From positions 3,658,001 through 3,722,000 of the forward strand of contig NC_011740.1 of assembly GCF_000026225.1 (NCBI RefSeq): a DNA stretch of 64,000 nucleotides, given 5' to 3'. This document shows, in pieces, positions 1 to 8,129 of the stretch (its first letter is position 1; each line of letters begins with the position of its first letter). Source of the DNA: Escherichia fergusonii ATCC 35469 (GTDB taxonomy: Bacteria; Pseudomonadota; Gammaproteobacteria; Enterobacterales; Enterobacteriaceae). The position numbers were made by a program, and so were the translations under genes. The notes under the pieces were generated by a model. It saw only the letters and a list, made by a program, of their open reading frames with translations, did no database searches and had not been told where the DNA came from.

Positions 1-34
1 AAAAAGCGATCACACAAAAATAAGGAATCCAGGG

Positions 35-1033
35 ATGAAAGTGTCATTTGAACAGTTAAAAGCAGCCTTCAATCGGGTATTACTTTCCCGGGGAGTGGCT
101 GTTGAAACCGCCGATGCCTGTGCTGAAATGTTTGCCCGCACCACCGAATCAGGCGTTTATTCTCACGGTGTTAACCGCTTCCCACGCTTCATCCAACAAC
201 TGGATAATGGCGATATCATTCCCGATGCCGAGGCCAAACGTATAACCACTCTTGGCGCTATCGAGCAATGGGATGCTCAGCGTTCAATCGGCAATCTGAC
301 GGCGAAAAAGATGATGGATCGCGCCATTGAACTGGCTGCCGATCACGGTATTGGTCTGGTGGCGTTGCGTAATGCCAACCACTGGATGCGCGGCGGCAGC
401 TACGGCTGGCAGGCGGCGGAAAAAGGCTATATTGGCATTTGCTGGACCAACTCCATCGCCGTAATGCCGCCGTGGGGCGCAAAAGAGTGTCGCATCGGCA
501 CTAACCCGCTGATCGTCGCCATTCCTTCTACCCCAATCACCATGGTCGATATGTCGATGTCGATGTTTTCCTACGGCATGTTAGAAGTTAACCGCCTTGC
601 AGGTCGTCAGCTCCCGGTCGATGGCGGCTTTGACGATGAAGGCAACCTCACCAAAGAACCTGGTGTAATCGAGAAAAATCGCCGCATTTTGCCGATGGGC
701 TACTGGAAAGGTTCTGGTATGTCGATCGTGCTGGATATGATCGCTACTCTCCTTTCCGACGGCGCATCCGTTGCCGAAGTCACCCAGGATAACAGCGACG
801 AATATGGCGTTTCGCAAATCTTTATCGCCATCGAAGTGGATAAATTGATCGACGGCCCCACCCGCGATGCCAAGCTGCAACGCATCATGGATTACGTTAC
901 TACCGCTGAACGTGCCGATGAAAACCAGGCCATTCGCTTACCCGGCCACGAATTTACCACCCTGCTGGCAGAAAACCGCCGTAACGGTATTACCGTTGAT
1001 GACAGCGTATGGGCTAAAATCCAGGCGTTATAA
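35..1033 (+). CDS. dlgD: 2,3-diketo-L-gulonate reductase
   Basis: Also known as yiaK. NAD(P)H-dependent reductase of the LDH2/MDH2 family that converts 2,3-diketo-L-gulonate to 3-keto-L-gulonate in the cytoplasm. The 332-residue length equals the K-12 protein as I recall it. The conserved HGVNRFPRF stretch places a histidine at residue 44, the position reported as catalytic in this enzyme, and an NHWMRGG stretch lies near residue 115. The ATG follows a purine-rich ribosome site (AGGAATCCAGGG). It is the first gene of a nine-gene operon ending at sgbE; the repressor gene yiaJ expected upstream lies outside the window. Confidence 0.95.
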   Translation: MKVSFEQLKAAFNRVLLSRGVAVETADACAEMFARTTESGVYSHGVNRFPRFIQQLDNGDIIPDAEAKRITTLGAIEQWDAQRSIGNLTAKKMMDRAIELAADHGIGLVALRNANHWMRGGSYGWQAAEKGYIGICWTNSIAVMPPWGAKECRIGTNPLIVAIPSTPITMVDMSMSMFSYGMLEVNRLAGRQLPVDGGFDDEGNLTKEPGVIEKNRRILPMGYWKGSGMSIVLDMIATLLSDGASVAEVTQDNSDEYGVSQIFIAIEVDKLIDGPTRDAKLQRIMDYVTTAERADENQAIRLPGHEFTTLLAENRRNGITVDDSVWAKIQAL

Positions 1034-1044
1034 GGAGATAAGCC

Positions 1045-1512
1045 ATGATTTTTGGACATATCGCGCAGCCTAACCCGTGCCGTTTTCCCGCCGCCATTGA
1101 AAAGGCGCTCGATTTTCTGCGCGCTACCGATTTCAACGCCCTGGAGCCGGGCGTTGTCGAAATCGACGGCAAAAATATTTATGCGCAAATTATCGATTTA
1201 ACGACACGTCCGGCGGAGGAAAATCGCCCGGAAGTACATCGTCGCTATATTGATATTCAATTTCTGGCGTGGGGCAAAGAGAAAATCGGCATTGCTATTG
1301 ATACAGGAAATAATAAAGTCAGCGAATCACTATTAGAGCAGCGCGATATTATTTTTTATCACGATAGTGAACATGAATCATTTATAGAAATGATACCGGG
1401 TAGCTACGCTATTTTCTTTCCTCAGGATGTTCATCGACCAGGCTGTATTCTGCAAACAGCCTCTGAGATACGAAAAGTTGTGGTTAAAGTCGCATTAACG
1501 GCGCTAAATTAA
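1045..1512 (+). CDS. yiaL: YhcH/YjgK/YiaL-type cupin protein
   Basis: Small cytoplasmic protein of 155 residues in the DUF386 (YhcH/YjgK/YiaL/EbgC) cupin family. Members bind a metal in a beta-barrel, and some act as sugar anomerases or mutarotases; the exact reaction of YiaL is not established to my knowledge. It starts 11 nt after dlgD with a clear AAGGAG ribosome site, so it is co-transcribed. The context suggests handling of a sugar acid or ring form in the diketogulonate pathway, which is inference. Confidence 0.92.
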   Translation: MIFGHIAQPNPCRFPAAIEKALDFLRATDFNALEPGVVEIDGKNIYAQIIDLTTRPAEENRPEVHRRYIDIQFLAWGKEKIGIAIDTGNNKVSESLLEQRDIIFYHDSEHESFIEMIPGSYAIFFPQDVHRPGCILQTASEIRKVVVKVALTALN

Positions 1513-1629
1513 TCGAATAATCGTCTACGCCAGAACGCCTGGGTAATGTTATTGCTCTAACTATATTAATAATTCAGGTTGCTGCACATGCAACTTGAAT
1601 TATGACAAACATAGCCTCAAGGAATAGCT

Positions 1630-2103
1630 ATGAAAAAAATACTTGAAGCAATACTGGCGATTAATCTCGCCGTACTTTCCTGTATTGTGTTTATAAACAT
1701 TATTTTAAGATATGGTTTTCAGACAAGTATTTTATCTGTAGATGAATTGTCGCGTTATTTATTTGTCTGGTTAACCTTTATTGGCGCGATTGTGGCTTTT
1801 ATGGATAACGCCCACGTTCAGGTTACCTTTCTGGTGGAGAAACTCTCCCCCGCGTGGCAGCGGCGAGTCGCTCTGATCACCCATTCCTTAATATTATTTA
1901 TTTGTGGCGCACTGGCCTGGGGCGCAACGCTAAAAACAATTCAGGACTGGAGCGATTATTCACCGATCCTCGGCTTGCCCATCGGCCTGATGTATGCCGC
2001 TTGTCTGCCCACCAGCCTCGTTATCGCATTCTTTGAGCTGCGCCTTTTATATCAACTCATCACGCGTAGCAATTCCCTAACGCCGCCACCGCAAGGAGCT
2101 TAA
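1630..2103 (+). CDS. yiaM: 2,3-diketo-L-gulonate TRAP transporter, small membrane subunit
   Basis: DctQ-type small subunit of a tripartite ATP-independent periplasmic transporter. The 157 residues hold about four hydrophobic segments, the first at about residues 8-28, with the family-typical LSVDELSRYLFVWLTF region near residue 36. It pairs with YiaN in the inner membrane and with the periplasmic binding protein YiaO. YiaMNO is known in E. coli as the 2,3-diketo-L-gulonate importer. A 117-nt gap separates it from yiaL; the stop is 2 nt before the next start. Confidence 0.94.
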   Translation: MKKILEAILAINLAVLSCIVFINIILRYGFQTSILSVDELSRYLFVWLTFIGAIVAFMDNAHVQVTFLVEKLSPAWQRRVALITHSLILFICGALAWGATLKTIQDWSDYSPILGLPIGLMYAACLPTSLVIAFFELRLLYQLITRSNSLTPPPQGA

Positions 2104-2105
2104 TC

Positions 2106-3383
2106 ATGGCTGTGCTGATTTTTCTGGGCTGCCTGTTGGGTGGCATTGCTATCGGTTTGCCTATTGCCTGGTCGCTACTGTTGTGCGGGGCGGCGCTTAT
2201 GTTCTGGCTGGATATGTTTGATGTCCAGATCATGGCGCAAACGCTGGTAAACGGTGCTGACAGCTTCTCCCTGCTGGCGATTCCGTTCTTTGTACTGGCG
2301 GGTGAAATCATGAATGCGGGCGGCTTATCAAAACGCATTGTTGACCTGCCGATGAAACTGGTGGGGCATAAACCAGGCGGGCTGGGCTACGTCGGCGTGC
2401 TGGCGGCTATGATTATGGCGAGCCTTTCTGGTTCTGCTGTTGCTGATACCGCCGCCGTTGCCGCGCTATTAGTGCCGATGATGCGCAGCGCTAACTACCC
2501 GGTCAACCGGGCTGCGGGGCTGATTGCCTCTGGCGGCATTATCGCGCCAATTATTCCCCCTTCCATTCCGTTTATTATCTTCGGTGTTTCCAGCGGATTA
2601 TCCATCAGTAAGTTGTTTATGGCGGGTATTGCCCCAGGCATTATGATGGGCGCAACGCTGATGCTCACCTGGTGGTGGCAGGCCAGTCGTCTTAATTTAC
2701 CCCGTCAGCAAAAAGCAACGAAACGAGAAATCTGGCAATCTTTTGTTTCCGGTATCTGGGCGCTATTTCTTCCGGTCATTATTATTGGCGGCTTTCGCTC
2801 CGGTCTGTTTACCCCTACCGAAGCCGGGGCCGTTGCTGCTTTCTATGCGTTGTTTGTCGCCACAGTTATTTACCGTGAAATGACCTTCGCCACACTTTGG
2901 CATGTACTCATTGGCGCGGCGAAAACGACCTCAGTGGTGATGTTTCTGGTGGCCTCGGCACAAGTTTCTGCCTGGCTGATTACCATTGCTGAATTGCCGA
3001 TGATGGTTTCTGATTTACTGCAACCGTTGGTCGATTCACCGCGTCTGCTGTTTATCGTCATTATGGTGGCTATCCTGATTGTCGGCATGGTCATGGATTT
3101 AACGCCGACGGTGTTAATTCTTACCCCGGTATTAATGCCTTTAGTTAAAGAGGCAGGAATCGATCCGATTTATTTCGGTGTCATGTTTATCATCAACTGC
3201 TCAATCGGCTTAATTACACCGCCTATCGGTAATGTGCTTAACGTTATTTCAGGGGTGGCTAAACTCAAATTCGATGATGCAGTCAGAGGCGTTTTCCCTT
3301 ACGTCCTGGTTTTATATTCCTTATTAGCCTTATTTGTTTTTATTCCCGATCTCATCATCCTCCCGTTGAAATGGATTAATTAA
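2106..3383 (+). CDS. yiaN: 2,3-diketo-L-gulonate TRAP transporter, large permease subunit
   Basis: DctM-type large subunit, 425 residues, almost entirely hydrophobic with about twelve predicted membrane segments; it forms the ion-coupled translocation channel. The LSGSAVADTAAVAALLVPMM region near residue 110 and the glycine-rich IIAPIIPPSIPF region near residue 148 are typical of the family. It starts 2 nt after yiaM, indicating translational coupling, and is followed 12 nt later by the binding-protein gene. Confidence 0.95.
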   Translation: MAVLIFLGCLLGGIAIGLPIAWSLLLCGAALMFWLDMFDVQIMAQTLVNGADSFSLLAIPFFVLAGEIMNAGGLSKRIVDLPMKLVGHKPGGLGYVGVLAAMIMASLSGSAVADTAAVAALLVPMMRSANYPVNRAAGLIASGGIIAPIIPPSIPFIIFGVSSGLSISKLFMAGIAPGIMMGATLMLTWWWQASRLNLPRQQKATKREIWQSFVSGIWALFLPVIIIGGFRSGLFTPTEAGAVAAFYALFVATVIYREMTFATLWHVLIGAAKTTSVVMFLVASAQVSAWLITIAELPMMVSDLLQPLVDSPRLLFIVIMVAILIVGMVMDLTPTVLILTPVLMPLVKEAGIDPIYFGVMFIINCSIGLITPPIGNVLNVISGVAKLKFDDAVRGVFPYVLVLYSLLALFVFIPDLIILPLKWIN

Positions 3384-3395
3384 AAGGAAAATATT

Positions 3396-4382
3396 ATGAA
3401 ATTACGTTCTGTAACCTACGCATTATTCATTGCTGGCCTGGCTGCATTCAGTACATCTTCACTGGCGACACAATCATTACGTTTCGGTTATGAAACATCG
3501 CAAACCGACTCTCAACATATTGCGGCGAAAAAATTTAATGATTTATTGCAGGAGAGAACCAAAGGCGAGCTGAAATTAAAACTGTTCCCGGACAGTACTC
3601 TCGGTAACGCACAAGCGATGATCAGTGGCGTGCGTGGCGGCACTATTGATATGGAGATGTCTGGCTCGAATAACTTTGCCGGATTATCACCTGTGATGAA
3701 CCTGCTTGATGTTCCTTTCCTGTTCCGCGATACCGCCCACGCGCATAAAACGCTCGACGGCAAAGTCGGCGATGAACTGAAGGCCTCCCTTGAAGGTAAG
3801 GGACTGAAAGTACTGGCCTACTGGGAAAACGGCTGGCGCGATGTCACCAACTCACGCCAACCGGTTAAAACGCCTGGCGACCTGAAAGGGCTGAAAATCC
3901 GCACCAACAACAGCCCGATGAATATCGCCGCATTTAAAGTATTTGGCGCTAACCCTATCCCGATGCCGTTTGCCGAAGTCTATACCGGACTGGAAACACG
4001 CACTATCGACGCTCAGGAACATCCCATCAACGTCGTCTGGTCGGCAAAATTTTATGAAGTGCAGAAGTACCTATCTCTGACTCACCATGCCTATTCCCCG
4101 CTTCTGGTAGTGATCAACAAAGCGAAATTTGATGGCTTAAGCCCGGAGTTCCAGCAAGTGCTTATCTCATCAGCACAAGAAGCAGGTAACTACCAGCGCA
4201 AACTGGTCGCCGAAAATCAGCAAAAAATCATCGACGGCATGAAAGACGCTGGCGTGGAAGTCATCACCGAACTTGATCGCAAAGCCTTTAGCGACGCTCT
4301 GGGTACTCAGGTCCGCGACATGTTTGTAAAAGATGTTCCGCAGGGCGCTGACCTGCTGAAAGCCGTGGATGAGGTGCAATAA
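3396..4382 (+). CDS. yiaO: 2,3-diketo-L-gulonate-binding periplasmic protein
   Basis: DctP-type solute receptor of the YiaMNO transporter, 328 residues. It begins with a Sec signal peptide (MKLR, a hydrophobic core, then SSLA before Thr-Gln), so cleavage is expected after about residue 24. The family arginine and asparagine region around KIRTNNSPMNIAAFKVFGA (residues 168-186) is where the carboxylate of the substrate is normally held. The ATG follows AAAAGGAAAAT. It completes the transporter, and lyxK follows 3 nt later. Confidence 0.95.
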   Translation: MKLRSVTYALFIAGLAAFSTSSLATQSLRFGYETSQTDSQHIAAKKFNDLLQERTKGELKLKLFPDSTLGNAQAMISGVRGGTIDMEMSGSNNFAGLSPVMNLLDVPFLFRDTAHAHKTLDGKVGDELKASLEGKGLKVLAYWENGWRDVTNSRQPVKTPGDLKGLKIRTNNSPMNIAAFKVFGANPIPMPFAEVYTGLETRTIDAQEHPINVVWSAKFYEVQKYLSLTHHAYSPLLVVINKAKFDGLSPEFQQVLISSAQEAGNYQRKLVAENQQKIIDGMKDAGVEVITELDRKAFSDALGTQVRDMFVKDVPQGADLLKAVDEVQ

Positions 4383-4385
4383 GCC

Positions 4386-5882
4386 ATGACGCAATACTGG
4401 CTGGGGTTAGATTGTGGCGGTAGCTGGCTGAAAGCCGGCCTGTATGACCGCGAAGGCCGGGAGGCAGGCGTGCAGCGCCTGCCGCTGTGCGCATTAAGCC
4501 CGCAGCCAGGCTGGGCAGAGCGCGATATGGCAGAACTGTGGCAATGCTGCATGGCTGTCATTCGCTCCCTGCTTACCCATTCCAGCGTTAGCGGGGAGCA
4601 AATTGTCGGCATCGGTATCTCCGCACAGGGAAAGGGCTTGTTTTTGCTGGATAAAAACGACAAGCCGCTCGGTAACGCCATTTTGTCCTCGGATCGCCGG
4701 GCGATGGAAATCGTTCGTCGCTGGCAGGAAGATAGCATCCCGGAAAAACTCTACCCGCTGACCCGACAAACCTTGTGGACCGGGCATCCGGTGTCGCTGT
4801 TACGCTGGCTGAAAGAGCACGAACCAGAACGCTACGCGCAAATTGGCTGCGTGATGATGACGCACGACTACCTGCGCTGGTGTTTAACCGGTGTCAAAGG
4901 CTGCGAAGAGAGCAATATTTCCGAATCCAATCTCTACAACATGAGTCTTGGGGAATATGACCCGTGCCTCACCGACTGGCTGGGGATCAGTGAAATCAAT
5001 CTCGCCCTGCCGCCTGTTGTCGGATCTGCCGAAATCTGCGGGGAAATCACCGCTCAGACAGCCGCACTGACCGGTCTGAAAGCGGGTACGCCCGTTGTCG
5101 GCGGCCTGTTTGATGTGGTTTCTACCGCACTCTGCGCCGGAATCGAAGACGAATTTACCCTCAATGCGGTGATGGGGACCTGGGCGGTGACCAGCGGCAT
5201 AACCAGCGGTTTAGGTGACGGTGAAGCGCATCCGTATGTCTATGGCCGCTACGTTAACGACGATGAATTTATCGTTCACGAAGCCAGCCCTACGTCTTCC
5301 GGCAATCTCGAATGGTTTACCGCGCAGTGGGGAGAAATCTCGTTTGCTGAGATCAACCAGGCTGTTGTCAGCTTACCGAAAGCCGGTGGCGATCTCTTTT
5401 TCCTGCCGTTCCTGTACGGCAGCAACGCCGGACTTGAGATGACCAGCGGTTTCTACGGGATGCAGGCTATTCACACCCGCGCGCACCTGTTGCAGGCCAT
5501 CTATGAAGGGGTGGTGTTCAGCCATATGACCCATCTCAACCGGATGCGCGAACGTTTTACTGATGTTCACACCCTGCGCGTGACTGGTGGCCCGGCGCAC
5601 TCCGATGTCTGGATGCAAATGCTGGCGGACGTCAGCGGCTTACGTATCGAACTGCCGCAGGTGGAAGAAACCGGCTGTTTTGGCGCGGCGCTTGCAGCCC
5701 GCGTCGGCACCGGTGTTTATCGCGATTTCAGTGAAGCCCAGCGCGATCAACAGCACCCGGTGCGCACCCTGTTACCGGATATGACCGCCCATCAGCTTTA
5801 CCAACAAAAATACCAACGCTATCAGCACCTCATTGCCGCACTACAGGGCTTTCATGCCCGCGTTAAGGAGAACACATTATGA
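4386..5882 (+). CDS. lyxK: L-xylulose kinase (L-lyxose pathway), FGGY family
   Basis: Sugar kinase of 498 residues that phosphorylates L-xylulose to L-xylulose 5-phosphate. The N-terminal DCGGSWLKAGLYD phosphate-binding loop is at residues 9-21, and the likely catalytic base is Asp243 in GGLFDVVSTA. The C-terminal half carries the ATP-domain glycines (RVTGGPAHSDVWMQ near residue 399). It overlaps sgbH by 4 nt (ATGA). The kinase supplies the phosphorylated substrate used by the epimerases downstream. Confidence 0.95.
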   Translation: MTQYWLGLDCGGSWLKAGLYDREGREAGVQRLPLCALSPQPGWAERDMAELWQCCMAVIRSLLTHSSVSGEQIVGIGISAQGKGLFLLDKNDKPLGNAILSSDRRAMEIVRRWQEDSIPEKLYPLTRQTLWTGHPVSLLRWLKEHEPERYAQIGCVMMTHDYLRWCLTGVKGCEESNISESNLYNMSLGEYDPCLTDWLGISEINLALPPVVGSAEICGEITAQTAALTGLKAGTPVVGGLFDVVSTALCAGIEDEFTLNAVMGTWAVTSGITSGLGDGEAHPYVYGRYVNDDEFIVHEASPTSSGNLEWFTAQWGEISFAEINQAVVSLPKAGGDLFFLPFLYGSNAGLEMTSGFYGMQAIHTRAHLLQAIYEGVVFSHMTHLNRMRERFTDVHTLRVTGGPAHSDVWMQMLADVSGLRIELPQVEETGCFGAALAARVGTGVYRDFSEAQRDQQHPVRTLLPDMTAHQLYQQKYQRYQHLIAALQGFHARVKENTL

Positions 5883-6541
5883 GCAGACCACTTCTGCAAC
5901 TGGCCCTCGACCACTCATCACTTGAAGCCGCACAGCGCGACGTTGCGCTGTTAAAAGACAGCGTCGATATCGTCGAAGCGGGCACCATTCTCTGTTTAAA
6001 CGAAGGGCTTGGCGCGGTGAAAGCCTTGCGCGAACAGTGCCCGGACAAAATCATCGTTGCTGACTGGAAGGTCGCCGATGCTGGTGAAACGCTCGCGCAA
6101 CAGGCGTTTGGCGCAGGCGCTAACTGGATGACCATCATCTGCGCTGCGCCGCTCGCGACGGTAGAAAAAGGCCACGCAATGGCGCAAAGCTGCGGTGGTG
6201 AAATCCAGATAGAGCTTTTTGGTAACTGGACGCTGGACGACGCCCGCGACTGGCATCGTATTGGCGTGCGGCAGGCCATTTATCATCGTGGCCGTGACGC
6301 GCAAGCCAGCGGGCAACAGTGGGGCGAAGCCGATCTGGCACGCATGAAGGCGCTTTCCGATATCGGCCTTGAGCTTTCCGTTACCGGCGGGATTACGCCT
6401 GCTGACCTGCCGCTGTTTAAAGATATCCGCGTGAAGGCATTTATTGCCGGACGAGCACTGGCAGGCGCAGCAAATCCGGCACAGGTAGCTGCCGACTTCC
6501 ATGCGCAAATCGACGCTATCTGGGGAGGCGCGCGTGCGTAA
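5879..6541 (+). CDS. sgbH: 3-keto-L-gulonate-6-phosphate decarboxylase
   Basis: A 220-residue member of the orotidine-monophosphate-decarboxylase superfamily that makes L-xylulose 5-phosphate from 3-keto-L-gulonate 6-phosphate. The active-site pattern ADWKVADAGE gives Asp62, Lys64 and Asp67, the same positions as in UlaD, the ascorbate-operon paralogue. It overlaps lyxK by 4 nt and sgbU by 8 nt, so the three genes are tightly coupled. Confidence 0.95.
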   Translation: MSRPLLQLALDHSSLEAAQRDVALLKDSVDIVEAGTILCLNEGLGAVKALREQCPDKIIVADWKVADAGETLAQQAFGAGANWMTIICAAPLATVEKGHAMAQSCGGEIQIELFGNWTLDDARDWHRIGVRQAIYHRGRDAQASGQQWGEADLARMKALSDIGLELSVTGGITPADLPLFKDIRVKAFIAGRALAGAANPAQVAADFHAQIDAIWGGARA

Positions 6542-7394
6542 TCATCCGTTAGGGATTTATGAAAAAGCGCTGGCGAAAGATCTCTCCTGGCCGGAGCGGC
6601 TGGTGCTGGCAAAAAGCTGCGGTTTTGATTTTGTCGAAATGTCGGTGGATGAAACCGACGAGCGTCTGTCGCGCCTTGACTGGAGCGCCGCACAAAGGAC
6701 TTCGCTGGTTGCCGCGATGATCGAAACGGGCGTTGGGATCCCGTCGATGTGCCTGTCCGCACATCGTCGTTTTCCTTTTGGTAGCCGTGACGACGCGGCA
6801 CGCCAGCGAGCACGGGAGATCATGAGCAAAGCAATTCATCTGGCGCGCGATCTCGGTATTCGCACCATTCAACTGGCGGGCTACGACGTCTATTACGAAG
6901 ACCATGACGAAGGTACCCGGCAACGTTTTGCTGAAGGGCTGACGTGGGCTGTCGAACAGGCGGCGGCATCACAAGTAATGCTGGCGGTGGAGATTATGGA
7001 TACCGCGTTTATGAACTCCATCAGCAAATGGAAAAAGTGGGACGAGATGCTCGCCTCGCCGTGGTTCACCGTCTACCCGGACGTCGGCAACCTTAGCGCG
7101 TGGGGCAATGATGTTCCCGCCGAACTGAAACTGGGCATTGACCGTATCGCCGCCATCCACCTGAAAGACACCCAGCCAGTCACCGAGCAAAGCCCCGGAC
7201 AGTTCCGCGACGTGCCGTTTGGCGAAGGCTGCGTCGATTTCGTTGGCATCTTCAAAACGCTGCATGAACTGAACTATCGCGGATCATTTCTGATTGAGAT
7301 GTGGACCGAAAAAGCCAAAGAGCCGGTGCTGGAGATTATTCAGGCACGGCGCTGGATTGAAGCGCGTATGCAGGAGGCCGGATTTATATGTTAG
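6534..7394 (+). CDS. sgbU: L-xylulose-5-phosphate 3-epimerase (putative)
   Basis: TIM-barrel sugar-phosphate epimerase, 286 residues, paralogous to UlaE; it should convert L-xylulose 5-phosphate to L-ribulose 5-phosphate. I chose the GTG start, which reads V-R-N-H-P-L-G-I-Y and gives the K-12 length as I recall it; an upstream in-frame start at 6501 would lie well inside sgbH. The GGAGG at 6525-6529, inside the sgbH 3-prime end, is a good ribosome site for this GTG. EIMDTAFM and YPDVGNLSAWG hold likely metal-binding glutamate and aspartate. Confidence 0.93.
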   Translation: MRNHPLGIYEKALAKDLSWPERLVLAKSCGFDFVEMSVDETDERLSRLDWSAAQRTSLVAAMIETGVGIPSMCLSAHRRFPFGSRDDAARQRAREIMSKAIHLARDLGIRTIQLAGYDVYYEDHDEGTRQRFAEGLTWAVEQAAASQVMLAVEIMDTAFMNSISKWKKWDEMLASPWFTVYPDVGNLSAWGNDVPAELKLGIDRIAAIHLKDTQPVTEQSPGQFRDVPFGEGCVDFVGIFKTLHELNYRGSFLIEMWTEKAKEPVLEIIQARRWIEARMQEAGFIC

Positions 7395-8083
7395 AACAAC
7401 TGAAAGCCGACGTACTGGCGGCAAATCTGGCGCTTCCCGCTCACCATCTGGTGACGTTTACCTGGGGCAATGTCAGTGCGGTAGACGAGACGCGGCAATG
7501 GATGGTAATTAAGCCTTCCGGCGTCGAGTACGACGTGATGACCGCCGACGATATGGTGGTGGTTGAGATAGCCAGCGGCAAGGTGGTGGAAGGTAGCAAA
7601 AAGCCCTCGTCCGATACGCCAACGCATCTGGCGCTTTATCGTCGCTATGCAGAAATTGGCGGTATTGTGCATACCCACTCGCGCCACGCCACCATCTGGT
7701 CGCAGGCCGGGCTGGATCTCCCCGCCTGGGGTACCACGCACGCCGATTATTTCTATGGCGCAATCCCCTGCACGCGACAGATGACCGCAGCGGAGATTAA
7801 CGGCGAGTATGAATACCAGACCGGCAAAGTGATCATTGAAACCTTCGAAGAACGTGGCAGGAGTCCGGCACAAATCCCGGCGGTACTGGTGCATTCTCAC
7901 GGTCCGTTCGCCTGGGGCAATAACGCCGCCGATGCGGTGCATAATGCCGTGGTACTCGAAGAGTGCGCCTATATGGGCCTGTTCTCGCGCCAGCTTGCGC
8001 CACAGCTCCCTGCGATGCAAAACGAACTTCTGGATAAGCATTACCTGCGTAAACATGGGGCCAATGCCTATTACGGGCAGTAA
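7388..8083 (+). CDS. sgbE: L-ribulose-5-phosphate 4-epimerase
   Basis: Class II aldolase/epimerase of 231 residues, paralogous to AraD and UlaF; it yields D-xylulose 5-phosphate for the pentose phosphate pathway. The zinc ligands are visible as His95 and His97 (VHTHSRH) and His171 (VHSHGPF); Asp76 and Asp120 sit where AraD has its catalytic acids. It overlaps sgbU by 7 nt and is the last gene of the operon, ending just before a hairpin shared with the convergent aldB. Confidence 0.95.
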   Translation: MLEQLKADVLAANLALPAHHLVTFTWGNVSAVDETRQWMVIKPSGVEYDVMTADDMVVVEIASGKVVEGSKKPSSDTPTHLALYRRYAEIGGIVHTHSRHATIWSQAGLDLPAWGTTHADYFYGAIPCTRQMTAAEINGEYEYQTGKVIIETFEERGRSPAQIPAVLVHSHGPFAWGNNAADAVHNAVVLEECAYMGLFSRQLAPQLPAMQNELLDKHYLRKHGANAYYGQ

Positions 8084-8097
8084 CCATGCCTGAGTGT

Positions 8098-8118
8098 GCC
8101 CGGCAATACACGCCGGGC
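8098..8118. terminator. Hairpin between convergent sgbE and aldB
   Basis: A 7-bp GC-rich inverted repeat (GCCCGGC / GCCGGGC, 7-nt loop) followed on the plus strand by AGCTTTTC. It probably ends sgbE transcription and may also serve aldB from the other side. The U-run is short, so efficiency is uncertain. Confidence 0.6.
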
Positions 8119-8129
8119 AGCTTTTCACA

